A stretch of 64,000 nt of DNA from NCBI GenBank assembly GCA_002794775.1, contig NBAY01000016.1:434001-498000 (forward strand), given 5' to 3'. Position numbers and translations under genes: made by a program. The notes under the pieces were generated by a model that did no database searches, had not been told where the DNA came from, and saw only the letters and a program-made list of their open reading frames with translations. Positions within the stretch are counted from its first letter, which is position 1; the number at the start of each line of letters is the position of its first letter. This document shows, piece by piece, positions 11,526 through 23,619 of this stretch. The stretch comes from Porodaedalea pini. Lineage: Eukaryota > Basidiomycota > Agaricomycetes > Hymenochaetales > Hymenochaetaceae.

Positions 11526-14500
11526 ATGGACAAATCTTTCGCCAACTTCGATCTCATCAAACGCATTAAATTGGACTCCGCCGACGTCGTCGTCACAAAG
11601 TGGCGTAGCAGAATAACGGGCTTGAGCATCGTCCATCTCGAGTATGATTGTGCGTTCTGTGTTTCGTATAGAGATCCGCATATGGCTCACCAGAAAATCG
11701 CGGGATAGCACCGATCGTTAAGGGCTATTTTGCAGTCGGGACAGAGAGTGAGTGTCGAGAATACAAGCTAAGTGTAAGTCAAGTCTGATTAGTTTATGTC
11801 TTCCAGTCTTCAATGATAGTGGCTGTCCCCACACGCTTGAACAGTAAATATTCATATTTTCTCACATGGCTATCGTTCACCGTCCGATATCAGTCTCGTG
11901 TTTATGGGGTCTAAGAAGTATCCATACAAAGGGATTATCGACCATCTTGCCAATCGCGGTTTCTCAAACGGCACAAATGCTTGGACGTCAGACGATTACA
12001 CTTGTTACACCGTAGAAACCGCTGGGAGCCAAGGTTTCCTACAAATCCTGCCCATATATGTAGATCACATACTATTTCCTACTCTTAAAGATGCGGCATA
12101 CATCACCGAGGTATTTACTTCTGAGATTCAGATATAAATGAGTTTACTCAGCGGATCTAGGTCCATCACATCGATCCTTCAGGCAGTGACTCTGGTGTCG
12201 TATACAGTGAAATGCAAGGCCGTGAGAACACCCCTGGCGATTTGATGAATTTACGGTGTGTGCAGTTGACAAGGGGAAAGTTAACATCTTTGCTGATCAA
12301 GGACTCAAAGCATGAGACGCCTGGTCTATCCCAAGGACAGCGCTTACAGGAGTGAGGTCGGTGGCTTGATGGAAGCATTACGAAATTTAGATGTACAACA
12401 AAGTGAGTGCTTTATAACCACTGACTTTTCCCGAGCTTCATTGACCTCATCATTATTATCAATAAAGTTCGAGATTATCATGCAAAGTACTATGTACCTC
12501 ATAATTTGTCTCTAATCGTCGCGGGCAAATTCTCTGGAGGGACAGAATCGCTTCTGTCTGTCGTTCAGGACAAAATTGAACCCACGCTCATTGCTCATGG
12601 CTACAACAAGGGTGCACGGCCTCCAGGTTGGGTCAGACCATTTATAGAGACTCCTACTGCACATCGCATTCCTTTCAAGAACCAAACTGATACTGTCGAG
12701 TTCCCTGAAAAGGATGAGAGTGTCGGTGAACTGCTTTATGTTTATCAAGGCCCCTCGACGAGGGACCATCTGACACGCAAGGTAAAGAGACTTCTTGCTT
12801 GTGTTCCGGTATAGGATTGATAATTGGGCCAGGCACTAGACATCCTCTCTTCCTACTTGACTTCGTCTACGTTTGCACCTTTGAATAAGGAGTATGTTGA
12901 AACTGATAACCCTCTGTGGTAAGTTCAGTTTTCCAATTCTGAGGACCGAGGACTCAGTGTTATTTTTTCAGTACTTACATCTACTTCGACGAAGAAACCC
13001 GGCCCGAATTTGTTGACCTGCCTGTCTATGTCGGGTCTGTCCCCACAGAGCACATCGACACTTTCAATGAGAAACTTACGGCGAGCTTGAAGAGAATTGT
13101 TAAGGAAGGCTTGGATATGACAAGGATGAAGATGGTTATAGACCGAGATCAACGTCAGGTACGGTTGAATCTTAAATGCAATGCGGGTTAGAGCTTGACT
13201 TTTTTTCACATTAGCTACGAAGCAAGCTCGAAAGCTCTAAAGGAGACACCTTCTCCGGTACTGTTATAGAAGATTTCGTCCTGGGCGCTGAAGATGGTTC
13301 GGACTTGCTCCCTGCTATGGATGAGATGCCACTTTTTGACGAACTTCGCCAATGGACAAGCAGTCAATGGGCAGCGCTTATCAGGCAGTAAGCAAGGCTT
13401 AAAGGGAAAATGTGTTCCCTACGACTCACTCTACTTGTCCAGATATTACATTGATTCTCCGTGCATCGTTATCCGTGGCAAGCCCTCAGGTGCGTTGGCG
13501 GATAAGCTAGAGAAGGATGAAAAAGCACGCGTCGAGGCACAGGTCAAGAAGCTTGGACCCGGTGGGCTCGCAAAAGCGAAAGATATTCTTGAGAAGGCCA
13601 AGGCCGAGAACGACGCTCCTATACCTGAAAAAATCCTGACAAGCTTCCCCGTGCCGGATGTATCGAGCATATCTTGGATTCCAGTGCAGAGTGCCCAAGA
13701 AGGTGACAAGGCTCAGGCAAGTCCTAGAAGGACGGAGAATTCAAAGCTCATCGAGCATATTAATGCGGATGGTCACAAGCTGCCCTTCTTTGTTCAGTTT
13801 GACCATGTGCAGGTAAGTGGTGTCGATTAACTGCTCGTCTTATTGCATCTGACAATGTCGATTTCTAGTCGGACTTTGTGAAGGTTATTGCTCTAATGTC
13901 ACTAGCTCGTCTTCCCGACCGCCTCCGCCCGTATGCTTCATCCCATTGCACTGTACAACTGTATACACTAATTGCACTTTCTCATCGTAGATTTATCACC
14001 GTCTATTTGTCGTCTTTCTTCTCTTTGCCGGTCACCGCATCGACCGGAGAACGGCTCTCGCATGAGGAGGTTGTCGCAAAGCTCGATGACGAAACCGTGT
14101 CTTACGAGAATGAGCTTGGTATACAAGCTTACTTCGCAGAGACTTTCCGCGTCAGTATCAGCGTTGAGAAAGAAAAGTACGAAGCTGCGGTCAGGTGGAT
14201 GAAGGACCTGATCTATGGCGCCGAGTTCGATCTACCAAGGTATAAATCTACAGTTCCCCGATTCTGAAATGTCTTACTAAGTTGACATCCAGATTGCAAG
14301 TGACTTGCGCAAAAATTTTGCAGAGCCTTCCAGAGCTAAAGAGGGACGGAAACACTGTCTTGTCTGCTTATTCAGCGGAGCTGCTTTATGATGAGTCCTC
14401 CACGCCAAGATCGAACGCTGTCCTAGAGCAGATGCGAGCAGTGCCCAAACTGGTCAAGATGCTTCAGGACAGCCCCGAAGAGGTGCGCAAGGACTTCGAA

Positions 14501-15722
14501 GAGATGCGGAAGCATTGTAAGTCGTAGTATTCCTGTGCTCGTGGCAACTATGCTTTATCTATTGAAAGTGACGGATCCTTCCGGGATGCGCTTCTCCGTT
14601 ACTGGGAATGTTTTGGACGTACCAAACCCTCGAAGTATCTGGAATAAATACTTTGGCAAACTAATCCCTGTATGTCTCCTCTTTCCCTCGTCTATTCTCA
14701 CAGTGTCTCGTGCTGACTGAGCACATCATTACGCTAAAGGATACGCCTCTTCGTCCCATCAAGCTAGCTAACGAAACGCTGAGTACGGTTGGTCGTAATC
14801 CGCAGAAGAGAGCTATCGTCGTCAGCCTTCCTACTATTGAAAGTTCGTACGCCACGCACACCGGAAAAGGTATCAAAGGTTTCATGAACTCGGATTATCC
14901 GGCGTTACGGCTTGCACTTGAGGTTTTGAACGGGACGGAAAGCTTCCTATGGGTGAGTAGTTGTGGCTCAAAGCAACGTTGTCTAATCTGGTCACCTTAG
15001 CGTTATATTCGAGGATCAGGTCTTGCCTACGGCGCGTCGGTCGGTTGTGATCTCGAGGCGGGGTTGCTGAGTTTTTCTTTGTACCGGGTACGTAAAGTAT
15101 TATTAACTGAGTGGAGCATTTGCTAATGCCCTCTCTAGAGTTCTAACAGTCTCCAAGCATTCCGCGAGGCAGCCAAGGTGGTTGAAGGATTGGTGAAGAA
15201 GACAGTGCGTACAATGCTTTAGATGATCACTCTGGATTTCTCAAAAACATGCTTTCGCTTAGATCACTCTCGAAGATACCACGATTGATGCAGCAAAAAG
15301 CACGATTGTTTACAACATCGCGAGCGCGGTGTCTAAGCCAGGCGGTGCTGTGAGTATCTATCTAGTTACAAACTCTACTTCCATCTGAGCTATTATATTA
15401 GGCTATCACGTCGTTTGTCAACCAGGCTCTGAAGAACGTCAGCCAAAATTACAATCGCGAACTCCTCGAAAAGTACCAGGCTGTGACAAAGGACGAGATT
15501 CTTGCTATGCTTGAAAAACATGTGTTACCGCTCTTCGACCCAGCAACATCTGTCGCAGTCATTGTTGCTGCGCCAGGCAAGGTGGAGGCTACGGCGCATG
15601 GTCTTCGTGAGCTCGGCTTCGATGTGGAGAAGAGCGCACTCGAAGTGTCGCCGGAGGAGATGGAGGGTTCAGAGAGCGAGGGATCAGAAAGTGACTCTGA
15701 CTACGAGAGTGATGAGCGATAG
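11526..15722 (+). CDS. M16-family zinc metallopeptidase (YOL098C/Mug138-like)
   Basis: Twenty exons were traced in phase: 11526-11649, 11709-11747, 11807-11843, 11894-12110, 12161-12255, 12311-12402, 12468-12781, 12833-12918, 12972-13158, 13215-13387, 13443-13812, 13869-13930, 13991-14239, 14293-14516, 14569-14669, 14740-14952, 15001-15087, 15139-15204, 15263-15349 and 15402-15722 (1047 aa). The inverted zinc motif HxxEH is present as HTLEH at residues 63-67 and is split by intron 3. The blocks LVFMGSKKYPYKG, GTNAWTSDDYTCYT and RYIRGSGLAYG are typical of the group that includes yeast YOL098C and S. pombe Mug138. The size fits a two-half M16C enzyme. The substrate is unknown, and no targeting peptide is evident. 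For intron 15 I chose the acceptor at 14739 because it gives normal length and a good branch point. The C-terminus is acidic and Ser-rich. Confidence 0.88.
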
Positions 15723-15819
15723 ATGGTAGACGATAGCCGCAATTTACTCACGGACACACGTACTTAGTAAAGGATGCTAATATGTAGGAGTATATCGTCT
15801 AGCGAGGACATGTAAACGC

Positions 15820-17247
15820 CTATGTGGCATCATGGCACGTCTCGCTGATGACTTCGATAGGCATGTTTTCAGCGTCGCCCGGATTGAGCTCAACATCTTG
15901 AAGAAAGTCGTTCTCCACAAGGAAGTGGATGGCCTGGGACAAGTTAGAGACCGTCATGCGAATCTCGGGAAGTAAGAGCTAGGGACGAGAGTTCTGTGAG
16001 TACATTACCAGACTAAGCAACAATAAAAGACAGACGTTACGAAGGAGTGATGGGCGATGGGCGAAAGGATTTTTTTGAGCTGCCTTAGGTTGAGCTGTGG
16101 GTTTTCGTAATACAGGCTTTATGGGTTGTCGTGATACAGGCTTTATGGGTTGAGGCGGTACATCTTTCGGCGATTCATCTTCTTCCTTCTGATAGTCGTT
16201 AGTATTGACTTGTACCATATACAAAAGAATCTACATACCACTTCCGGGACAGCCTCTTCCTGCATGACGGCATCGACAACACCAGGTGGAGGTTTGGACG
16301 AGATAGCATCCTTCTCCGGGTCCATGTCAGATCCAGAGCTGGATGTCTCATCATCAGATTCATCCGCCTTCGCGGGAATGGCCACGACAGGCTTCATTGG
16401 CAAAGGGTGTACCATTGCAGTGTGGGACACTTGCGCACCTCCACGGCCTGCACCACGCCCACGCCCCCTACCTCTGGCTTGACCCCTCCCGCGAGGGCCA
16501 TCATCTGTTCGAGAACGTTTACGCCCCCGTAGGCTCGGATCGCTGGCGGCAATCTCACCGCGATCTATTGCATCCTTCAATTTCTTGTCTTTCTCATCCA
16601 CCCGCGATGCAGTCGGCCAGCGCTTCTTGCGCTCCGCGATCCACGCGTCCACCGCCTCAGGCGTGTCTAAGATAACACTCGTGCCTTGGATCGGAATTGG
16701 CTTTCTGAGGTAGTAACCGTTTATAAGAAGTAATATGTCAAAAGCGAATAACTACGAACCCGTTCTTCAAGCTCGGATCAGCATCCCAGTCATGTTTTCG
16801 TTTGCGCTTGTCCCAGCCTGGAGGGAAGATCAGGTGTCGATCCATCATATGCGTTTCAACAGACTTCTTGGAGCCAGTGAACGCGCACTGATCGTATGTG
16901 CATCTGTGGTCTCCTGGCTCGTACCAGTGTGTCTGCTGCTGCTGCTGACCACGCTGGATATGAAAGCTGTTTCCTCCCCCTCTTGAAAACTGGAAACCTC
17001 GCAGTCCATGTCCTGAGTTCCTTCCCGGGAATATTTGTTGAGGCTGAGCAGGAAGTGAGGGCACGTATGCGGAGGAAAGTGAGTAGCCCTCCGGCGTTGT
17101 CATGGGTATATTGGCGGACGTCTGTTGCGCGTAGTATGCCTGGGCATAGTGCGAAGAGTATTGATACGGATTAGCAAGTGCGGATGCAACTGCTTGCGCT
17201 GCTTGCTGAGCGCGATTTCCTCCATTCTGGTTTGTATAGGGATGCAT
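15820..17247 (-). CDS. NUFIP1/Rsa1-like snoRNP assembly factor
   Basis: Four exons: 17247-16760, 16704-16239, 16188-16036 and 15978-15820 (421 aa). The N-terminus is Gln/Ala-rich. A C2H2 zinc finger lies at about 110-140 (CTYDQC, then THMMDRH). The NUFIP conserved block WIAERKKRWP is at 184-193, followed by an Arg/Gly-rich stretch (RGRGQARGRGRGR) and an acidic region. The last exon encodes LPEIRMTVSNLSQAIHFLVE, a conserved C-terminal helix region. NUFIP1/Rsa1 works with R2TP and Snu13/15.5K to assemble box C/D snoRNPs in the nucleus. The upstream TTG-initiated extension is discarded; the ATG at 17247 is the first. The gene is divergent from the uL13 gene, so the two may share regulation. Confidence 0.85.
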
Positions 17248-17756
17248 GATGCTGATCAAAAAAGCGGCGCGTGAGAACGGTGCGGGCAGTTCAATCTCCG
17301 CTCGAAGTAGGCGTATGACGCGCCTCCGCCACGTGACTCTGCTGAAAATGATATATCTGGATGTAAGCAGTCCTTAGGCTTAAACACACTTAATAAAAGG
17401 CGAGGTGCAACCGTATAGTTTGATCTGAGAAGCACCCGAGTATATGAGCTGTTTATTCTCGCATAAAGTCCTCATATTGAGAAGAGAAACAACAGAATAA
17501 AGGTCGGCTAATCGTGAGAGCAGGTTTAGTCAGACTATACAGCATCTGCTTCGCGCGTGCGTTACCTACCGTAATGAGCCTCGATTTCGGCAAGGTCATT
17601 CTCTAGCACTCCTCAAGGTGAGCATACCGCAACAAGTATTTATCTCGTCAAGTCCACTCACATTTCTTTATTTCCTCAGGTATATCTCTTTCCTTGCTTT
17701 CGTTCCATTCGAAGCACCTTTGCTCAGTGTTTCTTGCGTTTCTCGTAGACCCCGAC
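17248..17756. promoter_or_regulatory. divergent promoter (NUFIP1-like / uL13)
   Basis: This is a 509-bp start-to-start gap. A pyrimidine-rich 5' leader precedes the uL13 ATG at 17757, as expected for a ribosomal-protein gene. No other gene is seen. Confidence 0.5.
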
Positions 17757-18539
17757 ATGGCGACTTTCTCCTCCAGCCCGATCGTAATTGACGGTAAAGG
17801 CCACCTCTTGGGCCGGCTGGCGTCCATTGTCTCCAAGCAGATTCTCTCGGGCCAGAAGATTGTTGTTGTTAGATGTGAGGAGATTAACATCTCCGGCAGC
17901 TTCTTCCGTAACAAGGTGCGCTCATGTCGACCAATACTTTGTACGATATAGTTATCTGACATGGAGACGATGACAGCTGCGCTACCATAATTTTCTTCAC
18001 AAGCGTCATATCGTCAACCCTAAGAAGTCTGGCCCTTTCCACCATCGCGCTCCGTCTAAGATCCTCTTCAAGGCGATCCGTGGCATGATTCCCCACAAGA
18101 CTGCCCGCGGTGCAGCCGCCATCGAACGCCTCAAGCTCTTTGAAGGTGTCCCCCCACCATACGACCGCAAGAAGCGCATGGTCGTCCCTGCTGCCCTTCG
18201 CGTTCTGCGGCTCAAGCCCGGCCGCAAATACTGCACGGTCAAGGTGCGATAATGTTACTTCTACTCTATTCAGGAATCAAGTTCTAATCTGATATGTTCC
18301 AAAGCGCCTCTCCCACGAGGTCGGCTGGGGCTACAAGGATGTTGTGGATCGTCTGGAGGAGAAGCGGAAGATCAAGGCTCAGGCCTTCCATGAGCGCAAG
18401 GTATGAGTCAGAAGTTGGTTTCCTATTTTCATCAGCGCTTATTTTGCGGTTATCACAGCTCGCTGCAGCTAAGCTGCGTCAAAAGGCAGTTGCTGACAAC
18501 TCTGCGTCCTTCGAGAAGTTGACCTCGCTCGGATACTAG
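17757..18539 (+). CDS. RPL16: 60S ribosomal protein uL13 (L16/L13A)
   Basis: Four exons: 17757-17915, 17977-18243, 18305-18400 and 18459-18539, encoding 200 aa, the usual length. The sequence is recognisable throughout: [14 protein letters not shown] near the start, [33 protein letters not shown] and [10 protein letters not shown]. uL13 is a structural component of the large ribosomal subunit. The open frame extends upstream of 17757 without an ATG, so 17757 is the start. Introns are 58-61 bp and too short to hold a snoRNA. Confidence 0.97.
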
Positions 18540-19000
18540 ACGTGTGGTTGTGTGTAGTCTGTCGTTGCGTCTGATCCCTTACATTTTCTATGGCACGCTA
18601 TTGCGATGATTATTCATGTACCTAAGTCCTATGCTCCTTCGGTCTGTGCCATCGAATATGATTTTTTTCAGCTGCTCGGCATTGTACAATCAGATATCTG
18701 TGTATAAAGATAAAGAATGAATCGTGGGGAACGTGCTGCCAAAAGTGTGCAGCTGCAGATCCAAAAGGACCATTGCGGGCTGTTCGCTTCGTGGACTCGG
18801 AGGTCAAGCCACTGCCCGCTCTTGTCCTCAGCTAACTGCTCACCCCGTCTGACTGTCTGCATTCTTCAAGTTTTAATTGTCATCTCTCTTCATGTCTTCC
18901 GTGGCCTGTTAATTCTTGGTCAGCTCACACCAGTCAAAAGGACATATATAGTCGGTCTATCGCCGCTCTCAAGCTCTCGCCGAACCACCAACGTGTTCCA
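18540..19000. other. intergenic region, uL13 3' end to RasGEF promoter
   Basis: A 461-bp gap between tandem plus-strand genes. It includes a TATA-like ACATATATAG around 18942-18951, some 50 bp before the RasGEF ATG. No gene is seen. Confidence 0.45.
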
Positions 19001-22000
19001 ATGCCAACCACAGCTGTGCTTGAGCACAGCGACCGACATCAACGCGCCGATGGATGCGATTCGTACTCTGATGCTGAGCTTTCCTCAGCTGCTTCAGGAT
19101 CAAAAGCTTCTACAGGCTCGTCTCCGGCCGCACACTCCGCAGCTCTCCTTTCGGGTGCCTCAACTTCAAGCACTAACTTACTGGATGAGTCGAAGCAAGA
19201 CACGGCACAAACTCATCTCACTACGTGTCCCCTCAGGAAATATGCGTCTGCAGACTCGTGCATAGCCCAGCGGAGCTCGGCTCAATTGGGAGGACATACC
19301 CATGGAATGCAACGCGACGACGCGTCGGCACGTCTCGATGAACCGGGCAGTCCACAGCCGGAACGAACAGATACACACGCTCTTTCCTCACCTCCTTCTG
19401 CGATGTCACTATCTGGCCTCCTGCGATCTAAAGTCAGCCGGCGGCGCGGTGTAAGCAATGCGAACACCACGGACAACGACACGTCGGCACAGGAGGATTC
19501 TGACTTCGACAAGCCAAGCGTCTCGTCAGGGACTGTGAAAGACCGCGTTCGGGCGCGTTTGCTCAGTCTAAAGTCTAGCAAGGCTTATGGCTCCGGCCCC
19601 GAGGCACGCGACGTCCCACGCTTACCCGTGCGTGGTACGTCGGCTAGCCTGTCAAACCTCAAGGCATCAAATCCGTCCAGCTCGAAACTATCTCCCAAGT
19701 CCGTGACTTCGTCTCAGGAACCGGATCAGCCCACATTGAAGGTGACGAAACGGGCTCGCTCGCAGAGCGTCGGACCGCCAAGTAGGAGCACAACGTCGAA
19801 ACTGGCGAAGAGATTTTCGTTTGGCAATCAGACACCACGAGTGAGTTCGCTTCAGCTATGCGTCTGTACTTGGGCTGATACCATACAAGCCCGAGATATT
19901 GCGGGAAGTATCCATCGCTGTCGTAGGCCCAACCGGATGTGGGAAGTCAACTTTCGTCCGGAAGGGCCTGAGGAAGCGCGACCTATCAAATCCTGAATCT
20001 TTCTTAGCGACTGTGACGGCTGGAGAGATGACACGAAATGTCAGCTGTATGTACTGTCTAGAGTGACATCCATATCTGCTTTAATTGAAGTTGAACGTGC
20101 AAACAGACACATGCCGAACAGCTCATCTCTTGACGGAGTTCAACACCGATACAACCCTTCGGGTATACGAATACGATTCGTTGGACTGGAAAATCGATAG
20201 CAATAGCTCATTGCTATCGGTCTGGCCTTCGGGATTGCCTCATGCTGACGGCATTTTCGTCTGCTACGATGAGTCAGATCGTGCATCTTTCATGGATGTT
20301 GTCCAACTCGTGTGTAAGTGATGTTCCAACGTGCAGTATTCATACGCGTGTCTTCTGATCCCTTGCATTAGCTGGTTATAAGGCTATGGCCATCCCTACT
20401 CTAGTAATTGCTTGTAAGGCCGATCTGGAAAAACGCCTGCCACCAGAAGACGCAGCAGTAGCTGTCGATCCTTACAGCAAACTCGTCGAGGTCTCTCATC
20501 ACTCAGATGAAGGTAAGCGTCGCATGCGGAAAGCAGTGGACCGGCTTGTTAAGCAGGTTGTTATGACACAATGTAAGTAAAGTCGAATAAGCTCCTTCGT
20601 GTCGAGTCCCATTTTTTACTGGCTCTCTAGCTTCTTCACAATCACTTCCAATCTCCAGCACTGAGCAACTAAACACGAATTTCATCGATTTGTCGTTGCA
20701 AAAGTCAGAGAGGACGAAGGCACTTGCACTTGCAGTGCAAACAGGTGTGCCTATATGTCCGATCGATTTGGCATCACCCACCTCTCCACCAGTCCTCTCA
20801 ATAGGGCAACCTCCTTTGTCACGAACGAAGTCTCCTCCCTCGCCATCGTCATCAGCAAGGCGATCACCGACTCGAGTGTGCTCCATGAATGACATACTAG
20901 CTGATCATCAAAGGCTACTCGTTTCGCCGCCGTACGACAGTGACAAGGAGAATATGAAGCTGAACAGTGTCACCAGCCTGTCTAGTTCTGCAACCAAGAG
21001 TGCTGAATCCCTTGTCGTCATTACACCTCCCGCCAGGCCCACGTCCACGTCATCCTCGAAGGCGATTGAGAACGCTTCGAATGGAACCGCCTGCGGTAAT
21101 TGCTCCGACAAGGAGAGGCAGAAGACGAGGTGAGTGAGAGACACTTGCTTGTCTGGTCTATTCTCATGGGGAGGAAAGTAGAGCTCCGCCGACGCCTTGG
21201 GTTACATTGGAAGAACTGCTAGAGAAGTTGTTTTTCTTGTCAATTAGTGGTGACGGTATGCCTTTATAGATTCTCCACAAGCAGATCGAACTAAATGAAG
21301 TTCTATACTAGACCCTTCATTCATCGCTCACTTTTTCTTGACATATCGACGATTCGCAACGCCTCGATCCATACTCCTTGGCATGCAGAAACGTATGAAC
21401 GAGCTGCGTCAGCCTACCGGCGATATCACGCTGTCATGCTTTGCACAGATGCGGTACGAAAGAACTTCCTGTCAGCTCTTCATTGATTATTCATCTTAGC
21501 TATGCAGAATATGCAACTTGTTGGAGCAGTGGATGAGAGACTATCCTTCAGACTTTGCGGTTCCTGGTACTCAAGGTGCTCTGCATGCGATCGTAAGGCA
21601 TATTCTGTCGCACTCGCATACTCTATCGTATGGCTCCGATTTCTTGCCGTTCATTGATACACTCGGGACGCTGAGTGACGAGGATGCTGCGTGGGCTCTA
21701 AAAGCGGATGTTTCTTCTGTAGCGGAGAGCGACACTGAAGCAGACAGCGTGTTCGACGCGGAGTTTGGTAGTTTGGATACCGAAGGGGTTTCGCCTGCCT
21801 CTTCACTTTCGCTGCAACCCAGTCGAAGCAGAACCTCTGAGCCACCAAGCAGCCCACGTTCCACAGCTCGCGAGCGACGGTCAAGTCTTCCGCTGAGTGC
21901 GATGGCGCTTATAAAAACGCCCATCCTGAATGCTTTTTACAGTATGGACGACCAGAGCAGTCCATCGACGAAAGAGATTATATCAAAGCTGCAGCGAACT

Positions 22001-23117
22001 GCTGCAGCCCTTGGCAATTACGAGGCCGAATCAATCGCAAACGAAATCACCCGGCGTGAATTGTTATTGTTTCTCAAAATCGAGGTAAGGACCTTCATCA
22101 AACGTTCAAGCAAAGTGCTGAAGCGCCGCCTGTAGCCTCGCGATTGGTTACGACACACTCTTATACCCGGTAAGAAGGATCCAAATACGGACCCGATAGC
22201 GAAGTTCAATGCCAACTTCAATGATCTCCATGAATGGTACTCGCTTCGCATCACCATTTTTTTGCATATCATACTTACGCGTCTCATCAGGGCCGTCTCT
22301 TTGATTCTTTGCCATGACAAACCAAAGGGCCGAGCCCGTCAAATAGAGAAGTTTGCTGAAGTCGCTTCCAAGCTGCGCATGTTGAAGTAAGTAGGCTAAA
22401 CATCCTCGAAGGATGGCAGCGCTAATCCATTTTTCTATTTTTTAGTAACTACTCAGCGCTACGCGCTCTGATCACTGCCATCAATCAAGCTACGTACCCA
22501 GGTGACCAACCTATGGAGATATTCAAGACAAAAGTGGATTTGCATAAGAAATTCCTTAGTTCTGATATTCTTCTACGGACGACGGGAGCTCACCAGTCTT
22601 ACCGTATGGCGTTGCGTAATACGAAAGGGCCGTGTATACCTTCTTTGTAAGTCCTATCTTTTATCTTTCAAGATGTATGCCACTTTCTGATGCGTAGAAA
22701 AAGGGAGGTACATACATCTGACCTTCATCGCGCCCATGAGGGCAATGCGGACACGAAGCCGGACGATCCTTCTAAAATCAACTGGGCCAAATACAATATG
22801 ATGGGAAGATTTGTTGCAACTACGACTTCGATCCAGCAGCGCTGCACTGGGCCAACCGGGTACAAGTTCTCAGAAAACAGACACCTCGGCCAGCTGTTCG
22901 ATGTACCTGTCATGGACTACGAGGTCAGCCATCTTGAATAATAGGCGAGATGCCAGTAGATGAACTAATTAATCCCTTTGCGACCCAGATGCAACAGAGT
23001 CGGATGGCGCAGCCCTCCGATGACGACGCGGCGTTTGGCCTTCCCGCTTCGTCAACGAGCTTTATCGGTAGCCATTCGAAAGAAGGCAGCGTCATCAAGC
23101 GGATATTGCAATGGTAG
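19001..23117 (+). CDS. RasGEF (CDC25-type) with N-terminal P-loop GTPase-like domain
   Basis: Thirteen exons: 19001-19840, 19890-20046, 20107-20313, 20372-20572, 20631-21129, 21179-21255, 21312-21453, 21508-22084, 22136-22236, 22291-22386, 22446-22646, 22698-22923 and 22989-23117 (1150 aa). Residues 1-280 are Ser-rich. From 281 a Ras-like fold is suggested by the P-loop GPTGCGKST (293-301), a CKAD in place of NKxD and an SHHSDEG near the G5 position; no DxxG is apparent. A RasGEF-N region begins near 642 (TLEELLEKLFF). The CDC25 catalytic domain is at about 880-1100, with KFAEVASKLRMLNNY, CIPSL, SDLHRAHEGN and KINWAKYNMMGRFV. It should load GTP onto a Ras-type GTPase; the GTPase-like part may regulate it. 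The fusion is the notable feature. Confidence 0.83.
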
Positions 23118-23619
23118 TCCCATAACCCTCATGATCTGTTCAATTTCTTTTTTGATTTGGCGCATTAACAACCCCTTTTCACTGTTGACTCACGCAATTC
23201 ACCTTCGAATCACTTTCTAATCATTAATTGTTCCGACATTGCATGCTTACGATCTCAGATTTTGAAAATCTCACGACGCCTTTTCTCGACACGCATTGAA
23301 TCCTGTTTATTGCTTACATGTGGAACAGTTGAACACTCTTATGCTTTTTCTTGGATAGCTTTCTTGGATGTGGCCTCCTGTGAATGTATATGTTTTTCTA
23401 GTTGCTAGCTGTGTTATCCGATAGTTGTTGATTGCCTTCCAACTTTGAGCTGGTCGAGCAGCGTAATTTACAAACATCGGCGTTGTAACATGGACATCCC
23501 GAATCACACAATTTAGACTCTGATGCGAGTGGCCAAGGGACTGCGTGGGAAGACTGCTCTGATCGACGCAGATGATCAGTGGACCTGGAAGTCGATCAGC
23601 ATCCGACTCAGCCTTGACT
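23118..23619. other. intergenic region, RasGEF 3' end to SurE gene
   Basis: A 502-bp gap between tandem plus-strand genes, AT-rich at 23120-23330. No coding region was identified. Confidence 0.45.

Noticed and set aside
14670..14703. 34-bp intron in the M16 peptidase gene
   Set aside because: It is shorter than any other intron here and inserts 12 extra residues; the in-phase acceptor at 14739 gives a 70-bp intron with a good branch point and a family-like sequence.
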